Shown: positions 1 through 8,791 of the stretch, in pieces | Layout: each line of letters starts with the position of its first letter | Position numbering within the stretch: the first letter of the stretch is position 1 | Source: Chlamydiales bacterium | GTDB taxonomy: Bacteria > Chlamydiota > Chlamydiia > Chlamydiales > Rhabdochlamydiaceae | Assembly: GCA_016185065.1 (NCBI GenBank) | Contig: JACPOL010000004.1 | Location: forward strand, 1-64,000 | Direction of reading: 5' to 3' | DNA length: 64,000 bases | Notes under the pieces: model-generated | Database searches by the model: none | The model's input: the letters and a program-made list of their open reading frames with translations, nothing else | Told to the model about the DNA's origin: nothing | Program-made: the position numbers and the translations under genes

Positions 1-294
1 CAGCATTCAATCTGAACCAAGATCAAATTCTCAAAAAAAATTTAATCTGTAAAAAAACTCTTATTCTTTGACAGGCTTAGAGCAGTTAAAACTGCTCTAT
101 TTTGCACAAGCTTCTTTTGCTTGCACGTCACTTCTACTCTACTGTCAAAACATCTTATGCGGCTCTAACAGACCACATTGTTTCTTTGAAGACGATAAGT
201 CATTCAAGGAAGCCAACACCATACAAAATGGTCTTCTTTTTGTGCAACGCTTTTTGAAAAAAAAGAAAAAAAATCTCTTTTTCCTCTATGGAAA
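1..294. other. Gene-free left edge
   Basis: I see no convincing gene here. A short open frame covers part of it, but it has no ribosome-binding site, no family resemblance and unusual composition. The stretch holds a perfect short hairpin at 78-99 and the A/T-rich terminator of the nhaD gene at its right end. A gene entering from beyond the window may end just to the left. Confidence 0.5.
78..99 (+). terminator. Short perfect hairpin, possible terminator
   Basis: The arms TAGAGCAGTT and AACTGCTCTA pair perfectly around two A residues and are followed by a short T-rich run (ATTTT). This fits a weak intrinsic terminator for a gene entering from the left on the + strand. The U-tract is short, so this is uncertain. 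Confidence 0.4.
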
Positions 295-307
295 TCAGGA
301 AAAGAGA
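252..307 (-). terminator. Intrinsic terminator of nhaD
   Basis: Read on the - strand, TCTCTTTTCCT pairs with AGGAAAAAGAGA and is followed by a long T-rich tract. The stem overlaps the last codons of nhaD. It is a standard Rho-independent terminator in form. Confidence 0.75.
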
Positions 308-1572
308 AGATAGCAGCCCATGCCGGCAAGGTACCCAACCAGGACCGGAATAGTGGCTTTTTTGGCGTATGTGAAGAAGTGGATCTTCTCCATTCCCATC
401 AGGGCTATCCCTGAGGCGGAGCCGATGATGAGAAGACTTCCCCCTGTACCTGCGGCATATGCGATCATGTGCCATAGAGAGGAGTCCATGGGGAATTCAG
501 AAAGAGGGTACATCCCCATCGTTGCGGCAACGAGGGGTACGTTATCGATAAAAGCAGAGATGATACCGATAAGAGTGGCAAGCGTAGCTTGGCTCTGAAT
601 GACTCCGCTGAGGTAATGGGCAAGCCTATCCAGCAGTCCAGCGGTCTCTAAGGCGTTCATCGAGAGCAGGATCCCCAAGAAAAAGAGGACGCTAGAAGTG
701 TCGATCTTCGTGAGGATAAAGGGAACGCGGAGGTGGTGGCGCTTCTCATGGTGATTGTGGTGTAAAATATCTGTTACTAGCCAGAGGACCGCAAGAGAGA
801 TGAGCATGCCCATGAATGGAGGTAGGCCCGTCCAAGCTTTGAAAATCGGAACGAAGATAAGCCCGCAAACTCCTAGATAAAAAATTAGGCGTCCATAGGG
901 CTCTTCGTGAGACTTGTGCGACTCTTCAACAATTTTTGTGAACTTTCCCTTCTCTGTAAAAGAGAAAATAGCAAGCGGAACCAGCAGAGAGATGATGCTC
1001 GGCAAGAAGAGCGCTTTAATGACTGCAATGCTCGAGAGCTGGCCGTCGATCCAGAGCATCGTGGTGGTGATATCCCCGATCGGCGTCCACGCGCCCCCTG
1101 CGTTTGCTGCGATGACGATGATACAGGCGGGAACGATTCTCTCTTCGAGACGCGGAATCATCTTGCGGAGCAAGGAGATCATCAAAATCGTGGTGGTCAA
1201 GTTATCCAGGATAGAGGAGAGAAAAAAGGAGAAAATTGCCACGGTCCAGAGCATCTTTCGCTTTGATGGGGAGTAGATCGAGTCTGTAATGATCTTAAAA
1301 CCTTTATGAGAGTCGACGAGCTCGACAAGGGTCATTGCACCGAGAAGGAAGAAGATGATCTGTGACGCTTTGGAGACGTGAATAGTGAGCTCGCCCAGCA
1401 TCTCATTCGGGGGACCATTTGCCCATGTGAAGTAGATCATCCAGCAGGCTACTGCGAGGAAGAGGGAAACTGCAGTCTTATTAACTTTGACGTAGAACTC
1501 GAAGATCATCAGGAGGTAGCCGACAATGAAAACACCGACGAGAAAGCCTAGCGGAATACCCATGAGATCCAT
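295..1572 (-). CDS. nhaD: Na+/H+ antiporter NhaD
   Basis: Predicted inner-membrane sodium:proton antiporter of the NhaD family (ion transporter superfamily), 425 residues and hydrophobic throughout, with about a dozen membrane segments. The segment SAFIDNVPLVAATMGMY and the earlier LDNLTTTILMISLL are the two inverted-repeat discontinuous helices typical of this family. A clear AGGAG site lies just upstream of the ATG. It follows, by 10 bp, an uncharacterised membrane gene on the same strand, so the two are probably cotranscribed with kdsD. An intrinsic terminator sits at its 3' end. Function is inferred from family resemblance. Confidence 0.88.
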   Translation of the reverse strand: MDLMGIPLGFLVGVFIVGYLLMIFEFYVKVNKTAVSLFLAVACWMIYFTWANGPPNEMLGELTIHVSKASQIIFFLLGAMTLVELVDSHKGFKIITDSIYSPSKRKMLWTVAIFSFFLSSILDNLTTTILMISLLRKMIPRLEERIVPACIIVIAANAGGAWTPIGDITTTMLWIDGQLSSIAVIKALFLPSIISLLVPLAIFSFTEKGKFTKIVEESHKSHEEPYGRLIFYLGVCGLIFVPIFKAWTGLPPFMGMLISLAVLWLVTDILHHNHHEKRHHLRVPFILTKIDTSSVLFFLGILLSMNALETAGLLDRLAHYLSGVIQSQATLATLIGIISAFIDNVPLVAATMGMYPLSEFPMDSSLWHMIAYAAGTGGSLLIIGSASGIALMGMEKIHFFTYAKKATIPVLVGYLAGMGCYLLFS

Positions 1573-1582
1573 AATTCAGCTC

Positions 1583-2269
1583 CTATTTAAAAACCAACCA
1601 AAATTGAGGAATAAGAAAGGCGCACACAAGCACTACAGCTATCAGCAGAGGAGCGCGCACTTTCACTTTAACTCTCTCACGACTTCTTACATTCAGTGAA
1701 GAAAAAATGACAGCAAGAAGTGAAATTGCCACTGCAGCAATCGTCACATCAGCTCTTGGCATCGCTCGCTGAAGTGCTGCGACTGCAAAAGGAAAAGAGG
1801 TTAAAAGCACAAAGACGGGAGGAAGAATAAGCGCAACGAGATAGATCGCCCCAAGCAGAAATGCGACGAGAAGAAATGGGCTGGTTCCGATCATCCAGGA
1901 GAGAATGTTTCCAACTTGTGCGGGCAGAAGGGTCTGTTGCAGTGCTGCAGCGAAAAGAACTCCGCTTAAAGCGTAACTCCAAAAAGAGTCGTGAAGCAGT
2001 GGAGGAAGATCTTTAACTCTCCTAATTCGAATAGTTCGATCGAAGAGAGGTTCTTTGAGAGTGTAGGCTAGAGCAAAAAGAAAGACTGCTGTGAGCTGCG
2101 CACCGCTTGTGAGTGTGTACATGAACTCTTTTGCAGGTGTAATTCCCAAGAGTAGAGTGAAGGCGCCGCCGATTAGAAATATGAGGTCTTTTGGCACGCT
2201 TCTGCGGGTAAATGAAGCGATAAAAATAGTGGAAAAAATGAATAGAAGCTTTGCTGTCTTTAAATCCAT
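1583..2269 (-). CDS. Uncharacterised integral membrane protein
   Basis: A 228-residue protein with about six or seven hydrophobic stretches and a basic loop (about residues 80-87, IRIRRVKD). It sits between kdsD (20 bp upstream) and nhaD (10 bp downstream) on the same strand, suggesting one transcription unit. Its first third (a short basic turn, then helices rich in small residues) looks loosely like the start of ion-transporter superfamily permeases, but I see no family signature. It could be a shortened transporter or an accessory subunit of NhaD; this is inference from position only. Confidence 0.6.
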   Translation of the reverse strand: MDLKTAKLLFIFSTIFIASFTRRSVPKDLIFLIGGAFTLLLGITPAKEFMYTLTSGAQLTAVFLFALAYTLKEPLFDRTIRIRRVKDLPPLLHDSFWSYALSGVLFAAALQQTLLPAQVGNILSWMIGTSPFLLVAFLLGAIYLVALILPPVFVLLTSFPFAVAALQRAMPRADVTIAAVAISLLAVIFSSLNVRSRERVKVKVRAPLLIAVVLVCAFLIPQFWLVFK

Positions 2270-2289
2270 TTGGTCGTCGTGCTCAAAAG

Positions 2290-3249
2290 TTATGCAAGTC
2301 CGGCCTGAACGACATCATGCATACGTATGATCCCTACAACTCTCTCATCATCGACGACTGGAACGACCATGACCCACTTCTTTGGATCTTTCTGCATGAT
2401 CTTCACAGCATCCCATGCGAGGATGTTCTGAGGGACGCGGATCGCGGCTGCTGTCATCAGGCTCTGCATTTTCCTTTCTAACACATTTGCCCCCTGACTT
2501 TGCAAGGCCCGTCTTAAATCTCCGTCAGTAAAAATTCCGAGCAGCTTCTTTTTCTCATCGACAACAAGGAGACAGCCGCACTGTTTATTAGACAGCTCAA
2601 CGAGGGTATCGACCAGACGATCATCGGGGCCACACAACGGGACCTTCCCCTCTTTAATCATGATATCATTCACTGAAAGGGTGGCCTTTTTGCCGATATT
2701 GCCCGAGGGATGGTTGAGGGCGTACTCATTCAATGAGAACTCTTTGGCCTTCATCATTGCGATGGCGAGGGCGTCGCCAAAAATAAGTTGGACTTCAGTC
2801 GAGGTGGTGGGAGCCAAGTCAAATGGACAGAGCTCTTTTTCGACGGGCAGAGAGATGCTTAGATCGGATTCTCTGGCAAGTCGGCTATGCGGATTCGATA
2901 CAATAGAGAGGAGTTTAACTCCGCGTCGTCTTGCAAAGGGCAGGAGCGTTAGAAGCTCTTCTGTCTCTCCGCTCTTGCTGATGAGGATGAGCATATCATC
3001 AGATGTCATCATCCCGAGGTCGCCATGGAGAAAATTAGTAGGAGGCAGGTGCAGCGCCTTTGTGCCTGTTGAGACGAGTGTGGTTGCAATCTTCTCGGCG
3101 ATGATGCCGCTCTTGCCTACTCCTGTAAATACGATCAGGCCTCTGCATTGAAGACACGCATCCAAAAAGGCTTGAGCCTGTTCTGCATCGATCTGATCGA
3201 AAAAGGTGTTTAGGTAGCGGCGCTGCTCGTTAAAAAGTTCTTTTATCAT
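2290..3249 (-). CDS. kdsD: Arabinose-5-phosphate isomerase KdsD (KpsF/GutQ family)
   Basis: Converts ribulose-5-phosphate to arabinose-5-phosphate, the first step towards Kdo for lipopolysaccharide. An N-terminal SIS domain is visible (about residues 30-165, with FTGVGKSG and ISKSGETEELL), followed by two CBS domains (about 195-319). The ATG at 3249 gives 319 residues, near the family's usual 320-330; an in-frame TTG nine codons earlier is the alternative. The gene is divergent from icd across a 92-bp gap that must hold both promoters. In Chlamydia the kdsD homologue also lies near the E2 and lpxK genes found next here. Confidence 0.9.
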   Translation of the reverse strand: MIKELFNEQRRYLNTFFDQIDAEQAQAFLDACLQCRGLIVFTGVGKSGIIAEKIATTLVSTGTKALHLPPTNFLHGDLGMMTSDDMLILISKSGETEELLTLLPFARRRGVKLLSIVSNPHSRLARESDLSISLPVEKELCPFDLAPTTSTEVQLIFGDALAIAMMKAKEFSLNEYALNHPSGNIGKKATLSVNDIMIKEGKVPLCGPDDRLVDTLVELSNKQCGCLLVVDEKKKLLGIFTDGDLRRALQSQGANVLERKMQSLMTAAAIRVPQNILAWDAVKIMQKDPKKWVMVVPVVDDERVVGIIRMHDVVQAGLA

Positions 3250-3341
3250 AATCTGTAGACTATAGTCCTTTTCCAAATTTGCTTGAAGTCTTCAAAAAAA
3301 TCGCATAGAAGAAGGAATATCACAATTCACAAAAAAATTTT

Positions 3342-4787
3342 ATGACAGAAGCAAAAGTCCCTATCGCAGTTGCCCGTGGAGATGGAATCGGCCCAGAGAT
3401 CATGGAGGCGACCCTACATATTCTAGAAGAAGCTGGGGCCGCTATCGAAATCCATGAGGTGGAGATCGGAGAAAAGGTCTATTTAAAGGGCTCCCCTACG
3501 GGAATCGAACCGGCAACTTGGGAGACGATTCGCAGGACTAAGGCCTTTCTAAAGGCGCCTATCACAACCCCTCAGGGCGGGGGCTTTAAAAGTCTCAATG
3601 TGACGATCAGAACGAGCTTGGGGCTTTTTGCAAATGTCCGCCCCTGCGTCTCCTACTCCCCTTACGTTCAGACAAAACACCCCAACATGGATCTGGTGAT
3701 CATCCGCGAAAACGAGGAGGACCTCTACGCTGGCATTGAGTATCGACAGACTCCAAATGTCTCCTGCTCTATCAAGTTAATTTCAAGAGCAGGTTCTGAA
3801 AAGATCGTGCGCTACGCTTTCGAGTATGCTAGGCGCTACAATCGCAAGAAGGTGACCTGCTTCACTAAAGATAATATTATGAAGTTTTCCGATGGTCTCT
3901 TTCACAAAGTTTTCGATGAGATTGCAGCGGAGTACCCAGATATCGTGAACGAGCACTGGATTGTAGATATCGGCGCGGCCAAAATGGCCGATACTCCTGA
4001 AGCCTTTGATGTGATCGTTCTTCCAAATCTCTACGGAGATATTCTTTCGGATGTTGCAGCCCAAATTTCTGGATCTGTAGGTCTTGCGGGCTCGGCAAAT
4101 ATCGGCGATTTCGGCGCGATGTTTGAAGCGATTCACGGTTCGGCTCCACGCCGGGCTGGGCAGAATGTGGCTAACCCCTCAGGCCTCCTGCTGGGATCTG
4201 TGCTCATGCTTCAACACATTGGACAGCCACACGTTGCAGCGCGCATACATAACGCTTGGCTAAAGACGATAGAAGAGGGAGTTCACACCTACGACATCTT
4301 TAAAGAGAAGACGAGCAAGCTAAAAGTGGGAACTAAAGAGTTCGCTCAGGCTGTGGCGCGCAATCTGGGGAAAAAGCCAGAGAAGCTGAAACCTGTGGCC
4401 TACGAGATGAGCCCGAAAGTGACAACGCTTCACGTCTCTAAGAGCGAGGAGTCAAAAAGGGAGCTGGTGGGCGTGGATGTCTTTATCTATTCTAACGATC
4501 CAGCTCAGACCTTTTATAAAAAGCTGGTGCCAGTCGATGTCTCTCCACTGCTGCTCAATATGATTAGCAATCGAGGAGCGCGCATCTGGCCAGAAGGACA
4601 GCCCGAGACCTTCTGCATCGAACAGTACCGCTGCCGGTTTATGCATAAAATGAAAAACCATAAGGTGGGCTCGGACGAGATCGTAGAGCTTCTAAAAAAG
4701 CTCCACTTCCTCGGCCATGACATCATCAAGACCGAGTACCTCTACACCTTCGACGGCACCCCAGGCTTCTCTTCCGCCCAAGGATGA
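3342..4787 (+). CDS. icd: Isocitrate dehydrogenase, long form
   Basis: TCA-cycle enzyme that oxidises isocitrate to 2-oxoglutarate. The 481 residues fit the long bacterial class (Thermus/Rickettsia type), with an extra C-terminal domain of about 140 residues after the conserved core. Seen in the core: RGDGIGPEI (12-20), IRENEEDLYAGIEY (about 120), NLYGDILSD (about 229) and the nucleotide-binding region HGSAPRRAG. Coenzyme choice (NADP is usual for this class) cannot be settled by eye. Classical Chlamydiaceae have a truncated TCA cycle, so this gene supports an environmental lineage. It is followed by a palindromic element and then the convergent E2 gene. Confidence 0.9.
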   Translation: MTEAKVPIAVARGDGIGPEIMEATLHILEEAGAAIEIHEVEIGEKVYLKGSPTGIEPATWETIRRTKAFLKAPITTPQGGGFKSLNVTIRTSLGLFANVRPCVSYSPYVQTKHPNMDLVIIRENEEDLYAGIEYRQTPNVSCSIKLISRAGSEKIVRYAFEYARRYNRKKVTCFTKDNIMKFSDGLFHKVFDEIAAEYPDIVNEHWIVDIGAAKMADTPEAFDVIVLPNLYGDILSDVAAQISGSVGLAGSANIGDFGAMFEAIHGSAPRRAGQNVANPSGLLLGSVLMLQHIGQPHVAARIHNAWLKTIEEGVHTYDIFKEKTSKLKVGTKEFAQAVARNLGKKPEKLKPVAYEMSPKVTTLHVSKSEESKRELVGVDVFIYSNDPAQTFYKKLVPVDVSPLLLNMISNRGARIWPEGQPETFCIEQYRCRFMHKMKNHKVGSDEIVELLKKLHFLGHDIIKTEYLYTFDGTPGFSSAQG

Positions 4788-4808
4788 GAAGTGCACAAGA
4801 AGAATTAA

Positions 4809-4938
4809 GATCGGGCACCGGCACGGGCACGCACACGTTCACGAAAGAGAAGAATAAGATCGAGCACGAAAGAGGGAGAGAGAGAGAGTCCTTTCCTATC
4901 CTTCGTGAACGAGCCCGTGTGCGTGCCCGTGCCCGATC
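4809..4938. repeat. Palindromic intergenic element, copy A of the GGGCAC family
   Basis: Two arms of about 39 bp (4809-4847 and 4900-4938) are near-perfect reverse complements. The outer word is GATCGGGCACCGGCACGGGC, made of tandem variants of GGGCAC. The loop is purine-rich (GAGAGAGAGAG). The same arms recur at 10569-10699. It lies between the convergent stops of icd and the E2 gene, so it could act as a two-way terminator. Confidence 0.9.
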
Positions 4939-4951
4939 TCCTGTTTTCTCT

Positions 4952-6154
4952 TCAGAGGGAGAGGTTGGTCTCGATCTGCTTTTTGAGGGCGCTTAAGAAG
5001 CCGCAGCCGTAGATGCCATCGAGGACGCGATGGTCGAACGTGAGCGAGACGTACATCAACGAGCGCACCGCGAGAAGGTCATCTTCAAGAGGGACGACCT
5101 GCTTGCAAGCGGCGCCGATTCCCACAATTGCAACCTCTGGATAGCGGATGATCGGAATTCCGATCTGAACGCCGGTCATGCCAAAGTTGGTAAGGGTGAT
5201 CGTTCCCCCTGCACCTGAATCGGGAGCGAGCTTGCCAGAACGAGCTGCGGCAGAGAGGTCGCCAATTGCTTTTGCAAGTTCAGGGATCTCCATCTTCTGA
5301 CTCTGTTTAATCACGGGCACCATGAGCCCCTGGTCTATACTTACGGCAATTCCTAAGTTCACAAAGTGCTTCACGACAATCGTATCTTTTTCAAGAGAGG
5401 AGTTGATGAGAGGATACTCTTGGAGCGCCTTCGCAATCGCTCGTGCGACAAAAGCAGTGAGTGTGAGCTTGGCGCCATGTTTAGCCTGGAAGCTCTCTTT
5501 CTCTTTCTGAATGAGTTTCAAGACATCGGTTACATCAACTTGCGTCACAAGGGTCGCATGAGGCGCTTCATAGAATGAGCGCACCATATTGTCGGCAATA
5601 GCCTTCCTCATGCCGCTCATCTTTAAATGTTCAACTTCTCCGGATGGAGGAGTTGGAGCGCACGCCTGTTTCGCTGCAGCAGCTGCTGGGCAGCTCTTCT
5701 TCTCTGCGTAACTTTCTAGGTCGCGTTTAGTGATTCTTCCCCCCTCTCCGGTGCCTGGAAGCTTCTGGAGCACATCTAGAGAAATCCCCTTCTCGGCAGC
5801 AAGGCGCAGAAGCGCTGGAGAGAAGAAGCCCTGCATCTCTGTGGAGGTAGAACTCTCTTCAACGCGTTTTTGAGCGGGCATCTCAACGCTCTTCTGAGCA
5901 GAGCTGCTTCCGCTTTTAACTACAATTGCAAGAGCCTCTCCTACGGAGAGCTCCTGATCGGGCTGCGCGAGAATCTCAGTGAGGATACCGGCTACGGGTG
6001 AGGGGATCTCGCTGTTAACCTTGTCGGTTGAAACTTCAAGGAGGGGTTCATCCAGCTGGACGGTGTCGCCCACCTTCTTAAACCACTGCACAATTGTCGC
6101 ACTGACGATGCTCTCGCCAAGTTTTGGTAGAGCAATTTTATATTCTTCACTCAT
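4952..6154 (-). CDS. 2-oxoacid dehydrogenase E2 component (dihydrolipoyl acyltransferase)
   Basis: Core acyltransferase of a pyruvate- or branched-chain-type dehydrogenase complex. Domains in order: a lipoyl domain (about 1-80, lipoyl lysine K45 in VSTDKVNSE), an acidic/Gln linker, a peripheral-subunit-binding domain (about 110-150, with GTGEGGRITKRDL), an Ala-rich linker, then the catalytic domain ending in SLTFDHRVLDG, whose His and Asp are the catalytic residues. Its ATG lies inside the last codons of lpxK (8-bp overlap), so the two are coupled. No E1 or E3 gene is in the window; the oxoacid substrate cannot be told from this subunit. An orthologue sits beside kdsD in Chlamydia. Confidence 0.88.
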   Translation of the reverse strand: MSEEYKIALPKLGESIVSATIVQWFKKVGDTVQLDEPLLEVSTDKVNSEIPSPVAGILTEILAQPDQELSVGEALAIVVKSGSSSAQKSVEMPAQKRVEESSTSTEMQGFFSPALLRLAAEKGISLDVLQKLPGTGEGGRITKRDLESYAEKKSCPAAAAAKQACAPTPPSGEVEHLKMSGMRKAIADNMVRSFYEAPHATLVTQVDVTDVLKLIQKEKESFQAKHGAKLTLTAFVARAIAKALQEYPLINSSLEKDTIVVKHFVNLGIAVSIDQGLMVPVIKQSQKMEIPELAKAIGDLSAAARSGKLAPDSGAGGTITLTNFGMTGVQIGIPIIRYPEVAIVGIGAACKQVVPLEDDLLAVRSLMYVSLTFDHRVLDGIYGCGFLSALKKQIETNLSL

Positions 6155-7217
6155 GGGCTTCTCTCACTATTTTTTTTATACATTCTTGCCAATCTGCCTG
6201 ACCTGCGGTCCACTGGATCTCCACCTCAAGACTCTTGATGGGAAGCGAGAGTTCGAGAGCTCGCGGGAGCTTCACCGCATCTTTTTCTGTGCAGACAAGA
6301 AGATCGGCTCCTCTCTGTTTGCAGCGCTCTGCAAAGGCTTTAAGCTGTCTTTCGTCAAATGGTCTATGGTCTAAAGCGATCAGATCGTCGATGATGGTGC
6401 AGCCTGCCAGGCGAAGCAGCTCGAGGAAGCGCTCTGGACGGCCAAGAGCACAAAAAGCTCCTACCTTCTTTCCCTTTAAAAACTCCGTCTCTTTAAAGCT
6501 GTAGCGCATCGCCGCAACTGGCGCAGAGGTGTAGGGGGCGAGCTGCCTTAAACACCTGCCATAATGGATCGTATCGTAGACGTGATTGATGACGATGAGA
6601 TCGGCCTGCTTCAATCTTTTGGGATCGTCGCGTAGAAGCCCTTTTGGGAGGAAGGCCCCTTTTGCAAAGAGATCTTTTCCATCTAGAATGACGATCTCGA
6701 AATCTCGCTCAAGGGCTCGATACTGCATTCCATCATCGAGAAGGAGAAGCGTTGCGTTTTTTTGCGCTGCAAGCTCGGCGGATCTCACACGATCCTTGCC
6801 AACCCAGACAGAGGCCTCTGGAAGTTTGTGCGATAGCCAGAAGGGCTCATCGCCATACCTCTTTGCTTCGGCCGGTTCAAGGGCGCTGATATTTAAAGAA
6901 TTTCCTTTAAGATCGCCGCGGTATCCCCTAGTGAGAATAGCCACCCTCTTCTCGGCTCCCAGCTCTTTGGCAAGGAGGTGAATCAGGGGAGTCTTCCCGG
7001 TTCCGCCTGCTGCAATGTTGCCGATGCTGACCACAGGAAGGCTGGCCCTGACCCTTTTAAAAATTCTCTTGTCGTATCCCCAGTTGCGCGCACGCACAGC
7101 TGTCTGAAAAAAAGTGCTGAGGATAGAGAGGACCCCTCTTGTTAAAGGAGCGGGCCTCCGCTCTTCGATCACATCTAAAATATATTTTTCAATCTGCTCT
7201 TTCATGAGGGGACCCAT
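6147..7217 (-). CDS. lpxK: Tetraacyldisaccharide 4'-kinase LpxK
   Basis: Phosphorylates the lipid A disaccharide at the inner membrane. It shows SIGNIAAGGTGKTP (Walker A, about residues 64-77), LLDDGMQYRALERDFEIV and VINHVYD typical of LpxK. I chose the ATG at 7217, preceded by a purine-rich AGGGGAAATGGGGG stretch; the ATG at 7205 is nearly as good. A longer frame to 7358 would overlap the preceding gene's end by about 100 bp and adds residues unlike the family. The result is 356 residues, normal length. It is coupled to the E2 gene downstream. Confidence 0.88.
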   Translation of the reverse strand: MGPLMKEQIEKYILDVIEERRPAPLTRGVLSILSTFFQTAVRARNWGYDKRIFKRVRASLPVVSIGNIAAGGTGKTPLIHLLAKELGAEKRVAILTRGYRGDLKGNSLNISALEPAEAKRYGDEPFWLSHKLPEASVWVGKDRVRSAELAAQKNATLLLLDDGMQYRALERDFEIVILDGKDLFAKGAFLPKGLLRDDPKRLKQADLIVINHVYDTIHYGRCLRQLAPYTSAPVAAMRYSFKETEFLKGKKVGAFCALGRPERFLELLRLAGCTIIDDLIALDHRPFDERQLKAFAERCKQRGADLLVCTEKDAVKLPRALELSLPIKSLEVEIQWTAGQADWQECIKKIVREAHE

Positions 7218-7251
7218 GATCCCCCATTTCCCCTTTTTTGAACAGCTAGGC

Positions 7252-8727
7252 CTACATAACCACGCAGGCGCCGCTGGCCTCTGCCGAAGCTTCTGCCGGT
7301 TTTGCCGCCACTTGGACTCGAACTGCAGGCTCAGGATCAGCGTGTTTCTCATCAACACTTCTAGAAACGGCGCTGCTCAGCTGCACGGCGGGTGAGTGGA
7401 CGCGGACTGCTGGCTCCGGTTCTGCAGCAGGTGGAGCCGCTGCCATGAGAGGTGCAGCCTGACCACTTTGACCTGAGGCTGTTGGAGATTCTGGAGCAAC
7501 TGCAGCGGTAGCTACAGGTTCATCGTAGAGTTCCAGCTCAAAAGCGTGGTCTTCTTCTGTTGGTTCAGGTTGAGTTTCGGATTGAGCTACGTGTTTTTTA
7601 TCGCCCTGCTCATCTGTTCGAGCTGCTGCGGCTCCTGCCGACTCGCCCATCTTTTCTTCTTCCTGAACATGCATTTTAAAGGGCAGCGCTCCCTCATCAG
7701 CTCCAGCATTTTCAACAGCCAGTTCGAATCTCGCTCCCGCTGCTTCAGGCTCTGCGACTGACTGCTGGCTCTCTTGGACACTATGAAGCTCGGCCTGAGA
7801 CGGTGGTGCGACGCCTTGCGAAGGAGCAGGTAGAACCAGCCCCTCCTTTATCAGTGCTTGTCTTACCGCGCTCAGATCGGTTTTAGATGATTGTGAAGTA
7901 TGCCTAAAACTTGCAGGAAGTGTCTGATGCCTGTTAGCAAAATTAACAAGTCTCTCCGCTTTAAAGCTCTTGCGGTACTTTTCAGGAAAACCGGACATTA
8001 CTCGTCTTACTCTACTATCCAATTCGCTTCCGGTTCCTTTCAGTTGAGTGGGCATAGCTTTGAATATTTTTATGAGTCCCTCGGCACTACCAATCTCACT
8101 AGTTGCGAGATGAATAATTAGCCTTAATCTCATGATGTTGTGATTATGTCGATAGATCGCAGTTTGTATCTTCTCTTTGCCAACACCAGAAGCTTTTTCT
8201 AAGGTGATTAGACCGAATGCTGCTGCAGTAAATGCAATCCCCTTGTCGCCCTCTTGAGCCTGATAGAGGCCAAGTCCGGCGCCAGCTCCTGCTGCCAGAT
8301 ACAGCACAGGGCTCACTACGTAATAGAGTGCCTTTTCAACCGATAGGTAGGAGTAAGAAGAGCAGCAGGTAAGTTTTCTATTGTGTTGCTCATCCAATCT
8401 TTTCTGTGCAGTCTCTTTAGCTCTCTGAATCTCTTTAAGCTGAGTCTCGCAAAGACGAATACTGACAGCAAGGTCCACAAGTTCTGGATCTGTCTCTAAA
8501 TTTTTTCCGACCCGACTTGCGATAGCATCAACAGCGCCTGCGGCTTCTTCAACGTTTTTGCCAAGTAGACTAACCTCTAGATCATCCCAGCGAGCGGCTG
8601 GATTTTCTGCGAATCCAAAAGAGCAGCAAGAAGCGACTTCTGCACAGCAAGAAGATTTGCATCCTGGTGGACAGGATGGCAATGAACAAGACGTCTTACA
8701 TGAAACGGAACTACAGCATCCTGACAT
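7252..8727 (-). CDS. Cys-rich membrane-associated protein ending in a CaaX box
   Basis: I do not recognise a family. The 491 residues read in blocks: a Cys-rich head with ten Cys in the first 35 residues (including CC pairs at 4-5, 27-28, 34-35); a helical region with coiled-coil character (about 80-118); two adjacent hydrophobic segments (about 133-155 and 162-177), the bilobed pattern of chlamydial inclusion-membrane proteins; a basic helical part; and a long Pro/Ala/Glu-rich, probably disordered tail with EPEPAVRV/DPEPAVRV repeated. The last residues are GACVVM-stop: CVVM is a eukaryotic CaaX prenylation motif. The start is secure (GGAGGAG, 6 bp spacing). A secreted, host-lipidated protein is an inference. 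Confidence 0.8.
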   Translation of the reverse strand: MSGCCSSVSCKTSCSLPSCPPGCKSSCCAEVASCCSFGFAENPAARWDDLEVSLLGKNVEEAAGAVDAIASRVGKNLETDPELVDLAVSIRLCETQLKEIQRAKETAQKRLDEQHNRKLTCCSSYSYLSVEKALYYVVSPVLYLAAGAGAGLGLYQAQEGDKGIAFTAAAFGLITLEKASGVGKEKIQTAIYRHNHNIMRLRLIIHLATSEIGSAEGLIKIFKAMPTQLKGTGSELDSRVRRVMSGFPEKYRKSFKAERLVNFANRHQTLPASFRHTSQSSKTDLSAVRQALIKEGLVLPAPSQGVAPPSQAELHSVQESQQSVAEPEAAGARFELAVENAGADEGALPFKMHVQEEEKMGESAGAAAARTDEQGDKKHVAQSETQPEPTEEDHAFELELYDEPVATAAVAPESPTASGQSGQAAPLMAAAPPAAEPEPAVRVHSPAVQLSSAVSRSVDEKHADPEPAVRVQVAAKPAEASAEASGACVVM

Positions 8728-8791
8728 TTTGGCTCCTCCAATTGGAAATGAGGAGAGATGTTAAGACAAGTTTTTACTTAAATTCAAGAAA

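Noticed and set aside
68..313. 81-residue open frame at the left edge
   Set aside because: No ribosome site, runs into the antisense terminator of nhaD and ends in a poly-Lys stretch from the A tract.
4784..4996. 70-residue open frame after icd
   Set aside because: Encoded by the GGGCAC palindrome; no independent support.
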